A stretch of DNA of 64,000 bases from positions 124,001-188,000 of the forward strand of contig NC_083560.1 in the NCBI RefSeq assembly GCF_019925205.1, in the 5' to 3' direction. Below, in pieces: positions 48,887 to 60,829 of the stretch. The DNA comes from Metopolophium dirhodum (lineage: Eukaryota > Arthropoda > Insecta > Hemiptera > Aphididae). Below the pieces are notes generated by a model. It ran no database searches. It was not told where the DNA came from and saw only the letters and a list, made by a program, of their open reading frames with translations. The position numbers and the translations under genes were made by a program. Position 1 is the first letter of the stretch, and every line of letters begins with the position of its first letter.

Positions 48887-51546
48887 CTTTCCCATTATTT
48901 TTTAAGTAGGATTTTCATTGTCTATATAATAAGTTAATTTCTAAAAAATGTAACAATCAAAATCTATATTAAAGCATTTAACATTTGTTCACTCTAATCA
49001 GACTAAGTTGTTGGTCTGTGTAGATGGGTTTTTCGCAGCGGTTAAACTACTAATTTGGGTATTTGAATAGGAACGTTTGATTGGTTATACGATGACATTT
49101 ACACAATGTATTATGTAAGTATGACTTTCTTATGTCCTAGATAACATTCCGTTTTGAATAAATGAAAATATTCATAGGGATTATAACGTTATAGTAATAT
49201 TTTAATATGGAAATATGTTTCTGGGGTAAGGAGTAGGTAATTAAGGATACATTTTAGACAATACTCATAAAAAATAACAACTATTTGTAATGACTTATTT
49301 AAATTAAATAATAAGGGACATGCAAAAGTACTGTCCCGTTAACTTTTAGGTAGGAATTTCGTTGTCTATATAATAAGTTAATTTCTAAAAAATGTAACAA
49401 TCAAAATCTATATTAAAGCATTTAACATTTGTTCAATCTAATCAGAATAAGTCAGTGATCAGTTTAGATGGGTTTTTCGCGGCAGTTTAACTACTATTTT
49501 GGGTATTTGAATTGGAACGTTTGTTTGGTTATACGATGACATTTACACAATGTATTATGTAAGTATGACTTTTTATGTCCTAGAAAACATTCCGTTTTGA
49601 TACAATAATTATATTATTAGTGATTATAATGTTATAGAAATATTTTAATATGGAAATATGTTTCTGGGGTAGGGAGTAGGTAATTAAGGGTAAATTTTAG
49701 ACAATACTCATAAAAAATCACAACTATTTGTAAATTCTTTTTTAAGTTGAATAATTTGGGACATGCAAAAGAACTTTCCCATTATTTTTTAAGTAGGAAT
49801 TTCGTTGTCTATATAATAAGTTAATTTCTAAAAAATGTAACAATCAAAATCTATATTAAAGCATTTAACATTTGTTCACTCTAATCAGAATAAGTCGCTG
49901 ATCTGTTTAGATGGGGTTTTTGCGGCAGTTTAACTACTATTTTTGGTATTTGAATTGGAACGTTTGACTGAATATACGATGTCATTTAGACTATAAATTA
50001 TGTAAGTATGACTTATTTATCTCCTAGAAAACATTCCGTTTTGAAAAAATGAAAATATTATTAGGGATTATAATGTTATAGTAATATTTTAATATGAAAA
50101 TATTATTTCCGGTGTAGGGAGTAGGTAATTAAGGGTAAATTTTAGACAATACTCATATAAAATCACAACTATTTGTAAATTATTTTTTAAGTTGAATAAT
50201 TTGGGACATGGAAAAGTACTTTCCCATTATTTTTTAAGTAGGATTTTCATTGTCTATATAATAAGTTAATTTCTAAAAAATGTAACAATCAAAATCTATA
50301 TTAAAGCATTTAACATTTGTTCACTCTAATCAGACTAAGTTGTTGGTCTGTGTAGATGGGTTTTTCGCAGCGGTTAAACTACTAATTTGGGTATTTGAAT
50401 AGGAACGTTTGATTGGTTATACGATGACATTTACACAATGTATTATGTAAGTATGACTTTCTTATGTCCTAGAAAACATTCCGTTTTGAATAAATGAAAA
50501 TATTCATAGGGATTATAACGTTATAGTAATATTTTAATATGGAAATATGTTTCTGGGGTAGAGAGTAGGTAATTAAGGGTAAATTTTAGACAATACTCAT
50601 AAAAAATCACAACTATTTGTAAATTATTTTTTAAGTTGAATAATTTGGGACATGCAAAAGAACTTTCCCATTATTTTTTAAGTAGGAATTTCGTTGTCTA
50701 TATAATAAGTTAATTTCTAAAAAATGTAACAATCAAAATCTATATTAAAGCATTTAACATTTGTTCACTCTAATCAGAATAAGTCGCTGATCTGTTTAGA
50801 TGGGGTTTTTGCGGCAGTTTAACTACTATTTTGGGTATTTGAATTGTAACGTTTGACTGAATATACGATGTCATTTAGACTATAAATTATGTAAGTATGA
50901 CTTATTTATCTCCTAGAAAACATTCCGTTTTGAAAAAATTATTATATAATTAGTGATTATAATGTTATAGTTATATTTTAATATGAAAATATTATTTCCG
51001 GGGTAGGGAGTAGGTAATGAAGGATACATTTTAGACAAAACTCATAAAAAATAACAACTATTTGTAAAGACTTTTTTAAATTGAATAATAAGGGACATGC
51101 AAAAGTACTGTCCGGGTAACTTTTAGGTAGGAATGAGGTGTCTATATGCTAAAGTAATTTTTAGAAAATTTGACAATCAAAATGAATATTAAAGCATTTA
51201 ACATTTGTTCACTCTAATCAGAATAAGTCGCTGTTAAGATGGGTTTTTCGCGGCAGTTTAACTACTATTTTGGGTATTTGAATTGGAACGTTTGTTTGGT
51301 TATACGATGACATTTACACAATGTATTATGTAAGTATGACTTATTTATCTCCTAGAAAACATTCCGTTTTGAAAAAATGAAAATATTATTAGGGATTATA
51401 ATGTTATAGTAATATTTTAATATGAAAATATTATTTCCGGTGTAGGGAGTAGGTAATTAAGGGTAAATTTTAGACAATACTCATATAAAATCACAACTAT
51501 TTGTAAATTATTTTTTAAGTTGAATAATTTGGGACATGCAAAAGTA
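48887..51546 (+). repeat. Six-monomer HOR t-s-v-t-v/q-r (2660 bp)
   Basis: Starts: 48887 t, 49331 s, 49774 v, 50219 t, 50663 v/q, 51108 r. It is the eight-monomer form without u and p. The s ends CTTTTTTAAG, as before u, yet is followed by a v with the GAACTTTCCC boundary. A crossover between the start of u and the start of v explains the loss. The opening t has the CCTAGATAACATTCC mark; the closing r has AACTACTATTTTGG. Confidence 0.84.
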
Positions 51547-54500
51547 CTTTCCCATTATTTTTTAAGTAGGATTTTCATTGTCTATATAATAAGTTAATTT
51601 CTAAAAAATGTAACAATCAAAATCTATATTAAAGCATTTAACATTTGTTCACTCTAATCAGACTAAGTTGTTGGTCTGTGTAGATGGGTTTTTCGCAGCG
51701 GTTAAACTACTAATTTGGGTATTTGAATAGGAACGTTTGATTGGTTATACGATGACATTTACACAATGTATTATGTAAGTATGACTTTCTTATGTCCTAG
51801 AAAACATTCCGTTTTGAATAAATGAAAATATTCATAGGGATTATAACGTTATAGTAATATTTTAATATGGAAATATGTTTCTGGGGTAAGGAGTAGGTAA
51901 TTAAGGATACATTTTAGACAATACTCATAAAAAATAACAACTATTTGTAATGACTTATTTAAATTAAATAATAAGGGACATGCAAAAGTACTGTCCCGTT
52001 AACTTTTAGGTAGGAATTTCGTTGTCTATATAATAAGTTAATTTCTAAAAAATGTAACAATCAAAATCTATATTAAAGCATTTAACATTTGTTCAATCTA
52101 ATCAGAATAAGTCAGTGATCAGTTTAGATGGGTTTTTCGCGGCAGTTTAACTACTATTTTGGGTATTTGAATTGGAACGTTTGTTTGGTTATACGATGAC
52201 ATTTACACAATGTATTATGTAAGTATGACTTTTTATGTCCTAGAAAACATTCCGTTTTGATACAATAATTATATTATTAGTGATTATAATGTTATAGAAA
52301 TATTTTAATATGGAAATATGTTTCTGGGGTAGGGAGTAGGTAATTAAGGGTAAATTTTAGACAATACTCATAAAAAATCACAACTATTTGTAAATTCTTT
52401 TTTAAGTTGAATAATTTGGGACATGCAAAAGTACTTTCCCATTATTTTTTAAGTAGGAATTTCGTTGTCTATATAATAAGTTAATTTCTAAAAAATGTAA
52501 CAACAAAATCTATATTAAAGCATTTAACATTTGTTCACTCTAATCAGAATAAGTCGCTGATCTGTTTAGATGGGGTTTTCGCGGCAGTTTAACTACTATT
52601 TTGGGTATTTGAATTGGAACGTTTGACTGAATATACGATGTCATTTAGACTATAAATTATGTAAGTATGACTTATTTATCTCCTAGAAAACATTCCGTTT
52701 TGAAAAAATGAAAATATTATTAGGGATTATAATGTTATAGTAATATTTTAATATGAAAATATTATTTCCGGGGTAGGGAGTAGGTAATTAAGGGTAAATT
52801 TTAGACAATACTCATAAAAAATCACAACTATTTGTAAATTATTTTTTAAATTGAATAATATGGGACATGCAAAAGTACTGTCCCGTTAACTTTTAGGTAG
52901 GAATGAGGTGTCTATATGCTATAGTAAGTTCTAAAAAATGTAACCTTCAAAATCTATATTGAAGCATTTAACATTTGTTCACTCTAATCAGAATAAGTCG
53001 CTGTTTAGATGGGTTTTTCGCGGCAGTTTAACTACTATTTTGGGTATTTGAATTGGAACGTTTGTTTGGTTATACGATGACATTTACACAATGTATTATG
53101 TAAGTATGACTTTTTATGTCCCAGAAAACATTCCGTTTTGATACAATTATTATATTATTAGTGATTATAATGTTATAGAAATATTTTAATATGGAAATAT
53201 GTTTCTGGGGTAGAGAGTAGGTAATTAAGGGTAAATTTTAGACAATACTCATAAAAAATCACAACTATTTGTAAATTATTTTTTAAGTTGAATAATTTGG
53301 GACATGCAAAAGAACTTTCCCATTATTTTTTAAGTAGGAATTTCGTTGTCTATATAATAAGTTAATTTCTAAAAAATGTAACAATCAAAATCTATATTAA
53401 AGCATTTAACATTTGTTCACTCTAATCAGAATAAGTCGCTGATCTGTTTAGATGGGGTTTTTGCGGCAGTTTAACTACTATTTTTGGTATTTGAATTGGA
53501 ACGTTTGACTGAATATACGATGTCATTTAGACTATAAATTATGTAAGTATGACTTATTTATCTCCTAGAAAACATTCCGTTTTGAAAAAATGAAAATATT
53601 ATTAGGGATTATAATGTTATAGTAATATTTTAATATGAAAATATTATTTCCGGTGTAGGGAGTAGGTAATTAAGGGTAAATTTTAGACAATACTCATATA
53701 AAATCACAACTATTTGTAAATTATTTTTTAAGTTGAATAATTTGGGACATGGAAAAGTACTTTCCCATTATTTTTTAAGTAGGATTTTCATTGTCTATAT
53801 AATAAGTTAATTTCTAAAAAATGTAACAATCAAAATCTATATTAAAGCATTTAACATTTGTTCACTCTAATCAGACTAAGTTGTTGGTCTGTGTAGATGG
53901 GTTTTTCGCAGCGGTTAAACTACTAATTTGGGTATTTGAATAGGAACGTTTGATTGGTTATACGATGACATTTACACAATGTATTATGTAAGTATGACTT
54001 TCTTATGTCCTAGAAAACATTCCGTTTTGAATAAATGAAAATATTCATAGGGATTATAACGTTATAGTAATATTTTAATATGGAAATATGTTTCTGGGGT
54101 AGAGAGTAGGTAATTAAGGGTAAATTTTAGACAATACTCATAAAAAATCACAACTATTTGTAAATTATTTTTTAAGTTGAATAATTTGGGACATGCAAAA
54201 GAACTTTCCCATTATTTTTTAAGTAGGAATTTCGTTGTCTATATAATAAGTTAATTTCTAAAAAATGTAACAATCAAAATCTATATTAAAGCATTTAACA
54301 TTTGTTCACTCTAATCAGAATAAGTCGCTGATCTGTTTAGATGGGGTTTTTGCGGCAGTTTAACTACTATTTTGGGTATTTGAATTGTAACGTTTGACTG
54401 AATATACGATGTCATTTAGACTATAAATTATGTAAGTATGACTTATTTATCTCCTAGAAAACATTCCGTTTTGAAAAAATTATTATATAATTAGTGATTA

Positions 54501-55085
54501 TAATGTTATAGTTATATTTTAATATGAAAATATTATTTCCGGGGTAGGGAGTAGGTAATGAAGGATACATTTTAGACAAAACTCATAAAAAATAACAACT
54601 ATTTGTAAAGACTTTTTTAAATTGAATAATAAGGGACATGCAAAAGTACTGTCCGGGTAACTTTTAGGTAGGAATGAGGTGTCTATATGCTAAAGTAATT
54701 TTTAGAAAATTTGACAATCAAAATGAATATTAAAGCATTTAACATTTGTTCACTCTAATCAGAATAAGTCGCTGTTAAGATGGGTTTTTCGCGGCAGTTT
54801 AACTACTATTTTGGGTATTTGAATTGGAACGTTTGTTTGGTTATACGATGACATTTACACAATGTATTATGTAAGTATGACTTTTTATGTCCTAGAAAAC
54901 ATTCCGTTTTGATACAATAATTATATTATTAGTGATTATAATGTTATAGAAATATTTTAATATGGAAATATGTTTCTGGGGTAGGGAGTAGGTAATTAAG
55001 GGTAAATTTTAGACAATACTCATAAAAAATCACAACTATTTGTAAATTCTTTTTTAAGTTGAATAATTTGGGACATGCAAAAGTA
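51547..55085 (+). repeat. Eight-monomer HOR, second copy (3539 bp)
   Basis: Starts: 51547 t, 51991 s, 52434 u, 52878 p, 53315 v, 53760 t, 54204 v/q, 54649 r. Same order as 45346-48886 and two bases shorter. The difference lies in the last r: it has a tail like s (GATACAATAATTAT, CTTTTTTAAG) and is followed directly by u. No t-s pair starts after this point. Confidence 0.84.
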
Positions 55086-58000
55086 CTTTCCCATTATTTT
55101 TTAAGTAGGAATTTCGTTGTCTATATAATAAGTTAATTTCTAAAAAATGTAACAACAAAATCTATATTAAAGCATTTAACATTTGTTCACTCTAATCAGA
55201 ATAAGTCGCTGATCTGTTTAGATGGGGTTTTCGCGGCAGTTTAACTACTATTTTGGGTATTTGAATTGGAACGTTTGACTGAATATACGATGTCATTTAG
55301 ACTATAAATTATGTAAGTATGACTTATTTATCTCCTAGAAAACATTCCGTTTTGAAAAAATGAAAATATTATTAGGGATTATAATGTTATAGTAATATTT
55401 TAATATGAAAATATTATTTCCGGGGTAGGGAGTAGGTAATTAAGGGTAAATTTTAGACAATACTCATAAAAAATCACAACTATTTGTAAATTATTTTTTA
55501 AATTGAATAATATGGGACATGCAAAAGTACTGTCCCGTTAACTTTTAGGTAGGAATGAGGTGTCTATATGCTATAGTAAGTTCTAAAAAATGTAACCTTC
55601 AAAATCTATATTGAAGCATTTAACATTTGTTCACTCTAATCAGAATAAGTCGCTGTTTAGATGGGTTTTTCGCGGCAGTTTAACTACTATTTTGGGTATT
55701 TGAATTGGAACGTTTGTTTGGTTATACGATGACATTTACACAATGTATTATGTAAGTATGACTTTTTATGTCCCAGAAAACATTCCGTTTTGATACAATT
55801 ATTATATTATTAGTGATTATAATGTTATAGAAATATTTTAATATGGAAATATGTTTCTGGGGTAGAGAGTAGGTAATTAAGGGTAAATTTTAGACAATAC
55901 TCATAAAAAATCACAACTATTTGTAAATTATTTTTTAAGTTGAATAATTTGGGACATGCAAAAGAACTTTCCCATTATTTTTTAAGTAGGAATTTCGTTG
56001 TCTATATAATAAGTTAATTTCTAAAAAATGTAACAATCAAAATCTATATTAAAGCATTTAACATTTGTTCACTCTAATCAGAATAAGTCGCTGATCTGTT
56101 TAGATGGGGTTTTTGCGGCAGTTTAACTACTATTTTGGGTATTTGAATTGTAACGTTTGACTGAATATACGATGTCATTTAGACTATAAATTATGTAAGT
56201 ATGACTTATTTATCTCCTAGAAAACATTCCGTTTTGAAAAAATGAAAATATTTTTAGTGATTTTAATGTTATAGTAATATTTTAATATGGAAATATATTT
56301 CTGGGGTAGGGAGTAGGTAATTTAGGGTAAATTTTAGACAATACTCATAAAAAATCACAACTATTTGTAAATTCTTTTTTAAGTTGAATAATTTGGGGCA
56401 TGCAAAAGTACTTTCCCATTATTTTTTAAGTAGGAATTTCTTTGTCTATATAATAAGTTAATTTCTAAAAAATGTAACAAACAAAATCTATATTAAAACA
56501 TTTAACATTTGTTCACTCTAATCAGAATAAGTCGGTGATCTGTTTAAATGAGTTTTTCGCGACAGTTTAACTACTATTTTAGGTATTTGAATTGGAACGT
56601 TTGATTGAATATACGATGTCATTTAGACTATGTATTATGTTAGTATGACTTATTTATCTCCTAGAAAACATTCCGTTTTGAAAAAATGAAAACATTATTA
56701 GTGATTTTAATGTTATAGTCATATTTTAATATGAAAATATTATTTCCGAGATAGGGAGTAGGTAATTAGGGATACATTTTAGACAATACTCATAAAAAAT
56801 CACAACTATTTGTAATGACTTTTTTAAATTAAATAATAAGGGACATGCAAAAGTACTGTCCCGTTAACTTTTAGGTAGGAATGAGGTGTCTATATGCTGT
56901 GGTAAGTTCTAAAAAATGTAACCTTCAAAATCTATATTGAAGCATTTAACATTTGTTCACTCTAATCAGACTAAGTTGTTGGTCTGTGTAGATGGGTTTT
57001 TCGCAGCGGTTAAACTACTAATTTGGGTATTTGAATAGGAACGTTTGATTGGTTATACGATGACATTTACACAATGTATTATGTAAGTATGACTTTCTTA
57101 TGTCCTAGAAAACATTCCGTTTTGAATAAATGAAAATATTCATAGGGATTATAACGTTATAGTAATATTTTAATATGGAAATATGTTTCTGGGGTAGAGA
57201 GTAGGTAATTAAGGGTAAATTTTAGACAATACTCATAAAAAATCACAACTATTTGTAAATTATTTTTTAAGTTGAATAATTTGGGACATGCAAAAGAACT
57301 TTCCCATTATTTTTTAAGTAGGAATTTCGTTGTCTATATAATAAGTTAATTTCTAAAAAATGTAACAATCAAAATCTATATTAAAGCATTTAACATTTGT
57401 TCACTCTAATCAGAATAAGTCGCTGATCTGTTTAGATGGGGTTTTTGCGGCAGTTTAACTACTATTTTGGGTATTTGAATTGTAACGTTTGACTGAATAT
57501 ACGATGTCATTTAGACTATAAATTATGTAAGTATGACTTATTTATCTCCTAGAAAACATTCCGTTTTGAAAAAATTATTATATAATTAGTGATTATAATG
57601 TTATAGTTATATTTTAATATGAAAATATTATTTCCGGGGTAGGGAGTAGGTAATGAAGGATACATTTTAGACAAAACTCATAAAAAATAACAACTATTTG
57701 TAAAGACTTTTTTAAATTGAATAATAAGGGACATGCAAAAGTACTGTCCGGGTAACTTTTAGGTAGGAATGAGGTGTCTATATGCTAAAGTAATTTTTAG
57801 AAAATTTGACAATCAAAATGAATATTAAAGCATTTAACATTTGTTCACTCTAATCAGAATAAGTCGCTGTTAAGATGGGTTTTTCGCGGCAGTTTAACTA
57901 CTATTTTGGGTATTTGAATTGGAACGTTTGTTTGGTTATACGATGACATTTACACAATGTATTATGTAAGTATGACTTTTTATGTCCTAGAAAACATTCC

Positions 58001-58180
58001 GTTTTGATACAATAATTATATTATTAGTGATTATAATGTTATAGAAATATTTTAATATGGAAATATGTTTCTGGGGTAGGGAGTAGGTAATTAAGGGTAA
58101 ATTTTAGACAATACTCATAAAAAATCACAACTATTTGTAAATTCTTTTTTAAGTTGAATAATTTGGGACATGCAAAAGTA
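55086..58180 (+). repeat. Seven-monomer unit u-p-v-w-q/t-v/q-r (3095 bp)
   Basis: Starts: 55086 u, 55530 p, 55967 v, 56411 w, 56856 q head with t body, 57299 v/q, 57744 r with s-like tail. The w has a private cluster: CAAACAAAATC, AAAACATTTAAC, TTTAAATGAGTTTTTCGCGACAG and CCGAGATAGGG. The same cluster is at 59506, exactly 3095 bp on. The first four units therefore repeat as 58181 u, 58625 p, 59062 v and 59506 w. Confidence 0.83.
56856..57298 (+). repeat. Chimeric monomer: q head, t body
   Basis: The unit starts as q (CTGTCCCGTTAAC, GCTGTGGTAAG, ACCTTC, TTGAAGC). From about 56970 it reads as t (CTAAGTTGTTGG, GCAGCGGTTAAAC, GAATAGGAACG, GAATAAATG) with the p-like tail used before v. The switch falls within ATTTGTTCACTCTAATCAGA (56951-56970), which both parents share. 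Confidence 0.8.
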
Positions 58181-58624
58181 CTTTCCCATTATTTTTTAAG
58201 TAGGAATTTCGTTGTCTATATAATAAGTTAATTTCTAAAAAATGTAACAACAAAATCTATATTAAAGCATTTAACATTTGTTCACTCTAATCAGAATAAG
58301 TCGCTGATCTGTTTAGATGGGGTTTTCGCGGCAGTTTAACTACTATTTTGGGTATTTGAATTGGAACGTTTGACTGAATATACGATGTCATTTAGACTAT
58401 AAATTATGTAAGTATGACTTATTTATCTCCTAGAAAACATTCCGTTTTGAAAAAATGAAAATATTATTAGGGATTATAATGTTATAGTAATATTTTAATA
58501 TGAAAATATTATTTCCGGGGTAGGGAGTAGGTAATTAAGGGTAAATTTTAGACAATACTCATAAAAAATCACAACTATTTGTAAATTATTTTTTAAATTG
58601 AATAATATGGGACATGCAAAAGTA
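58181..58624 (+). repeat. Last u monomer of the window
   Basis: Type u with GTAACAACAAAATC and the AAATTGAATAATATGGG end. It matches 55086 and links the seven-monomer unit to the five-monomer copies that follow. After it, no u or t head is seen to the end of the window. Confidence 0.83.
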
Positions 58625-60829
58625 CTGTCCCGTTAACTTTTAGGTAGGAATGAGGTGTCTATATGCTATAGTAAGTTCTAAAAAATGTAACCTTCAAAAT
58701 CTATATTGAAGCATTTAACATTTGTTCACTCTAATCAGAATAAGTCGCTGTTTAGATGGGTTTTTCGCGGCAGTTTAACTACTATTTTGGGTATTTGAAT
58801 TGGAACGTTTGTTTGGTTATACGATGACATTTACACAATGTATTATGTAAGTATGACTTTTTATGTCCCAGAAAACATTCCGTTTTGATACAATTATTAT
58901 ATTATTAGTGATTATAATGTTATAGAAATATTTTAATATGGAAATATGTTTCTGGGGTAGAGAGTAGGTAATTAAGGGTAAATTTTAGACAATACTCATA
59001 AAAAATCACAACTATTTGTAAATTATTTTTTAAGTTGAATAATTTGGGACATGCAAAAGAACTTTCCCATTATTTTTTAAGTAGGAATTTCGTTGTCTAT
59101 ATAATAAGTTAATTTCTAAAAAATGTAACAATCAAAATCTATATTAAAGCATTTAACATTTGTTCACTCTAATCAGAATAAGTCGCTGATCTGTTTAGAT
59201 GGGGTTTTTGCGGCAGTTTAACTACTATTTTGGGTATTTGAATTGTAACGTTTGACTGAATATACGATGTCATTTAGACTATAAATTATGTAAGTATGAC
59301 TTATTTATCTCCTAGAAAACATTCCGTTTTGAAAAAATGAAAATATTTTTAGTGATTTTAATGTTATAGTAATATTTTAATATGGAAATATATTTCTGGG
59401 GTAGGGAGTAGGTAATTTAGGGTAAATTTTAGACAATACTCATAAAAAATCACAACTATTTGAAAATTCTTTTTTAAGTTGAATAATTTGGGGCATGCAA
59501 AAGTACTTTCCCATTATTTTTTAAGTAGGAATTTCTTTGTCTATATAATAAGTTAATTTCTAAAAAATGTAACAAACAAAATCTATATTAAAACATTTAA
59601 CATTTGTTCACTCTAATCAGAATAAGTCGGTGATCTGTTTAAATGAGTTTTTCGCGACAGTTTAACTACTATTTTAGGTATTTGAATTGGAACGTTTGAT
59701 TGAATATACGATGTCATTTAGACTATGTATTATGTTAGTATGACTTATTTATCTCCTAGAAAACATTCCGTTTTGAAAAAATGAAAACATTATTAGTGAT
59801 TTTAATGTTATAGTCATATTTTAATATGAAAATATTATTTCCGAGATAGGGAGTAGGTAATTAGGGATACATTTTAGACAATACTCATAAAAAATCACAA
59901 CTATTTGTAATGACTTTTTTAAATTAAATAATAAGGGACATGCAAAAGTACTGTCCCGTTAACTTTTAGGTAGGAATGAGGTGTCTATATGCTGTGGTAA
60001 GTTCTAAAAAATGTAACCTTCAAAATCTATATTGAAGCATTTAACATTTGTTCACTCTAATCAGAATAAGTCGGAGATTTGTTTAGATGGGTATTTCGCG
60101 GCAGTTTAACTACTATTTTGGGTATTTGAATTGGAACGTTTGATTGGGTATTCGATGACATTTAGACAATGTATTATTAAGTATAACTTTTTATGTCCTA
60201 GAAAACATTCCGTTTTGATAAAATTATTATATAATTAGTGATTATAATGTTATAGTTATATTTTAATATGAAAATATTATTTCCGGGGTAGGGAGTAGGT
60301 AATGAAGGATACATTTTAGACAAAACTCATAAAAAATAACAACTATTTGTAAAGACTTTTTTAAATTGAATAATAAGGGACATGCAAAAGTACTGTCCGG
60401 GTAACTTTTAGGTAGGAATGAGGTGTCTATATGCTAAAGTAATTTTTAGAAAATTTGACAATCAAAATGAATATTAAAGCATTTAACATTTGTTCACTCT
60501 AATCAGAATAAGTCGCTGTTAAGATGGGTTTTTCGCGGCAGTTTAACTACTATTTTGGGTATTTGAATTGGAACGTTTGTTTGGTTATACGATGACATTT
60601 ACACAATGTATTATGTAAGTATGACTTTTTATGTCCTAGAAAACATTACGTTTTGAAAAAATGAAAATAATCATAGGGATTATAATGTTATAGTAATATT
60701 TTAATATGGAAATATATTTCTGGGGTAGGGAGTAGGTAATTAAGGGTAAATTTTAGACAATACTCATAAAAAATAACAACTATTTGTAATGACTTTTTTA
60801 AATTGAATAATAAGGGACATGCAAAAGTA
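58625..60829 (+). repeat. Five-monomer HOR p-v-w-q-r, copy 1 (2205 bp)
   Basis: Starts: 58625 p, 59062 v, 59506 w, 59951 q, 60393 r. The w is the private subtype also seen at 56411. The q has TTTAGACAATGT where other q units have TTTACACAATGT, and AAGTATAAC in place of AAGTATGAC. The r ends AACATTACG and AATAATCATAGG, as at 22333. Confidence 0.86.
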
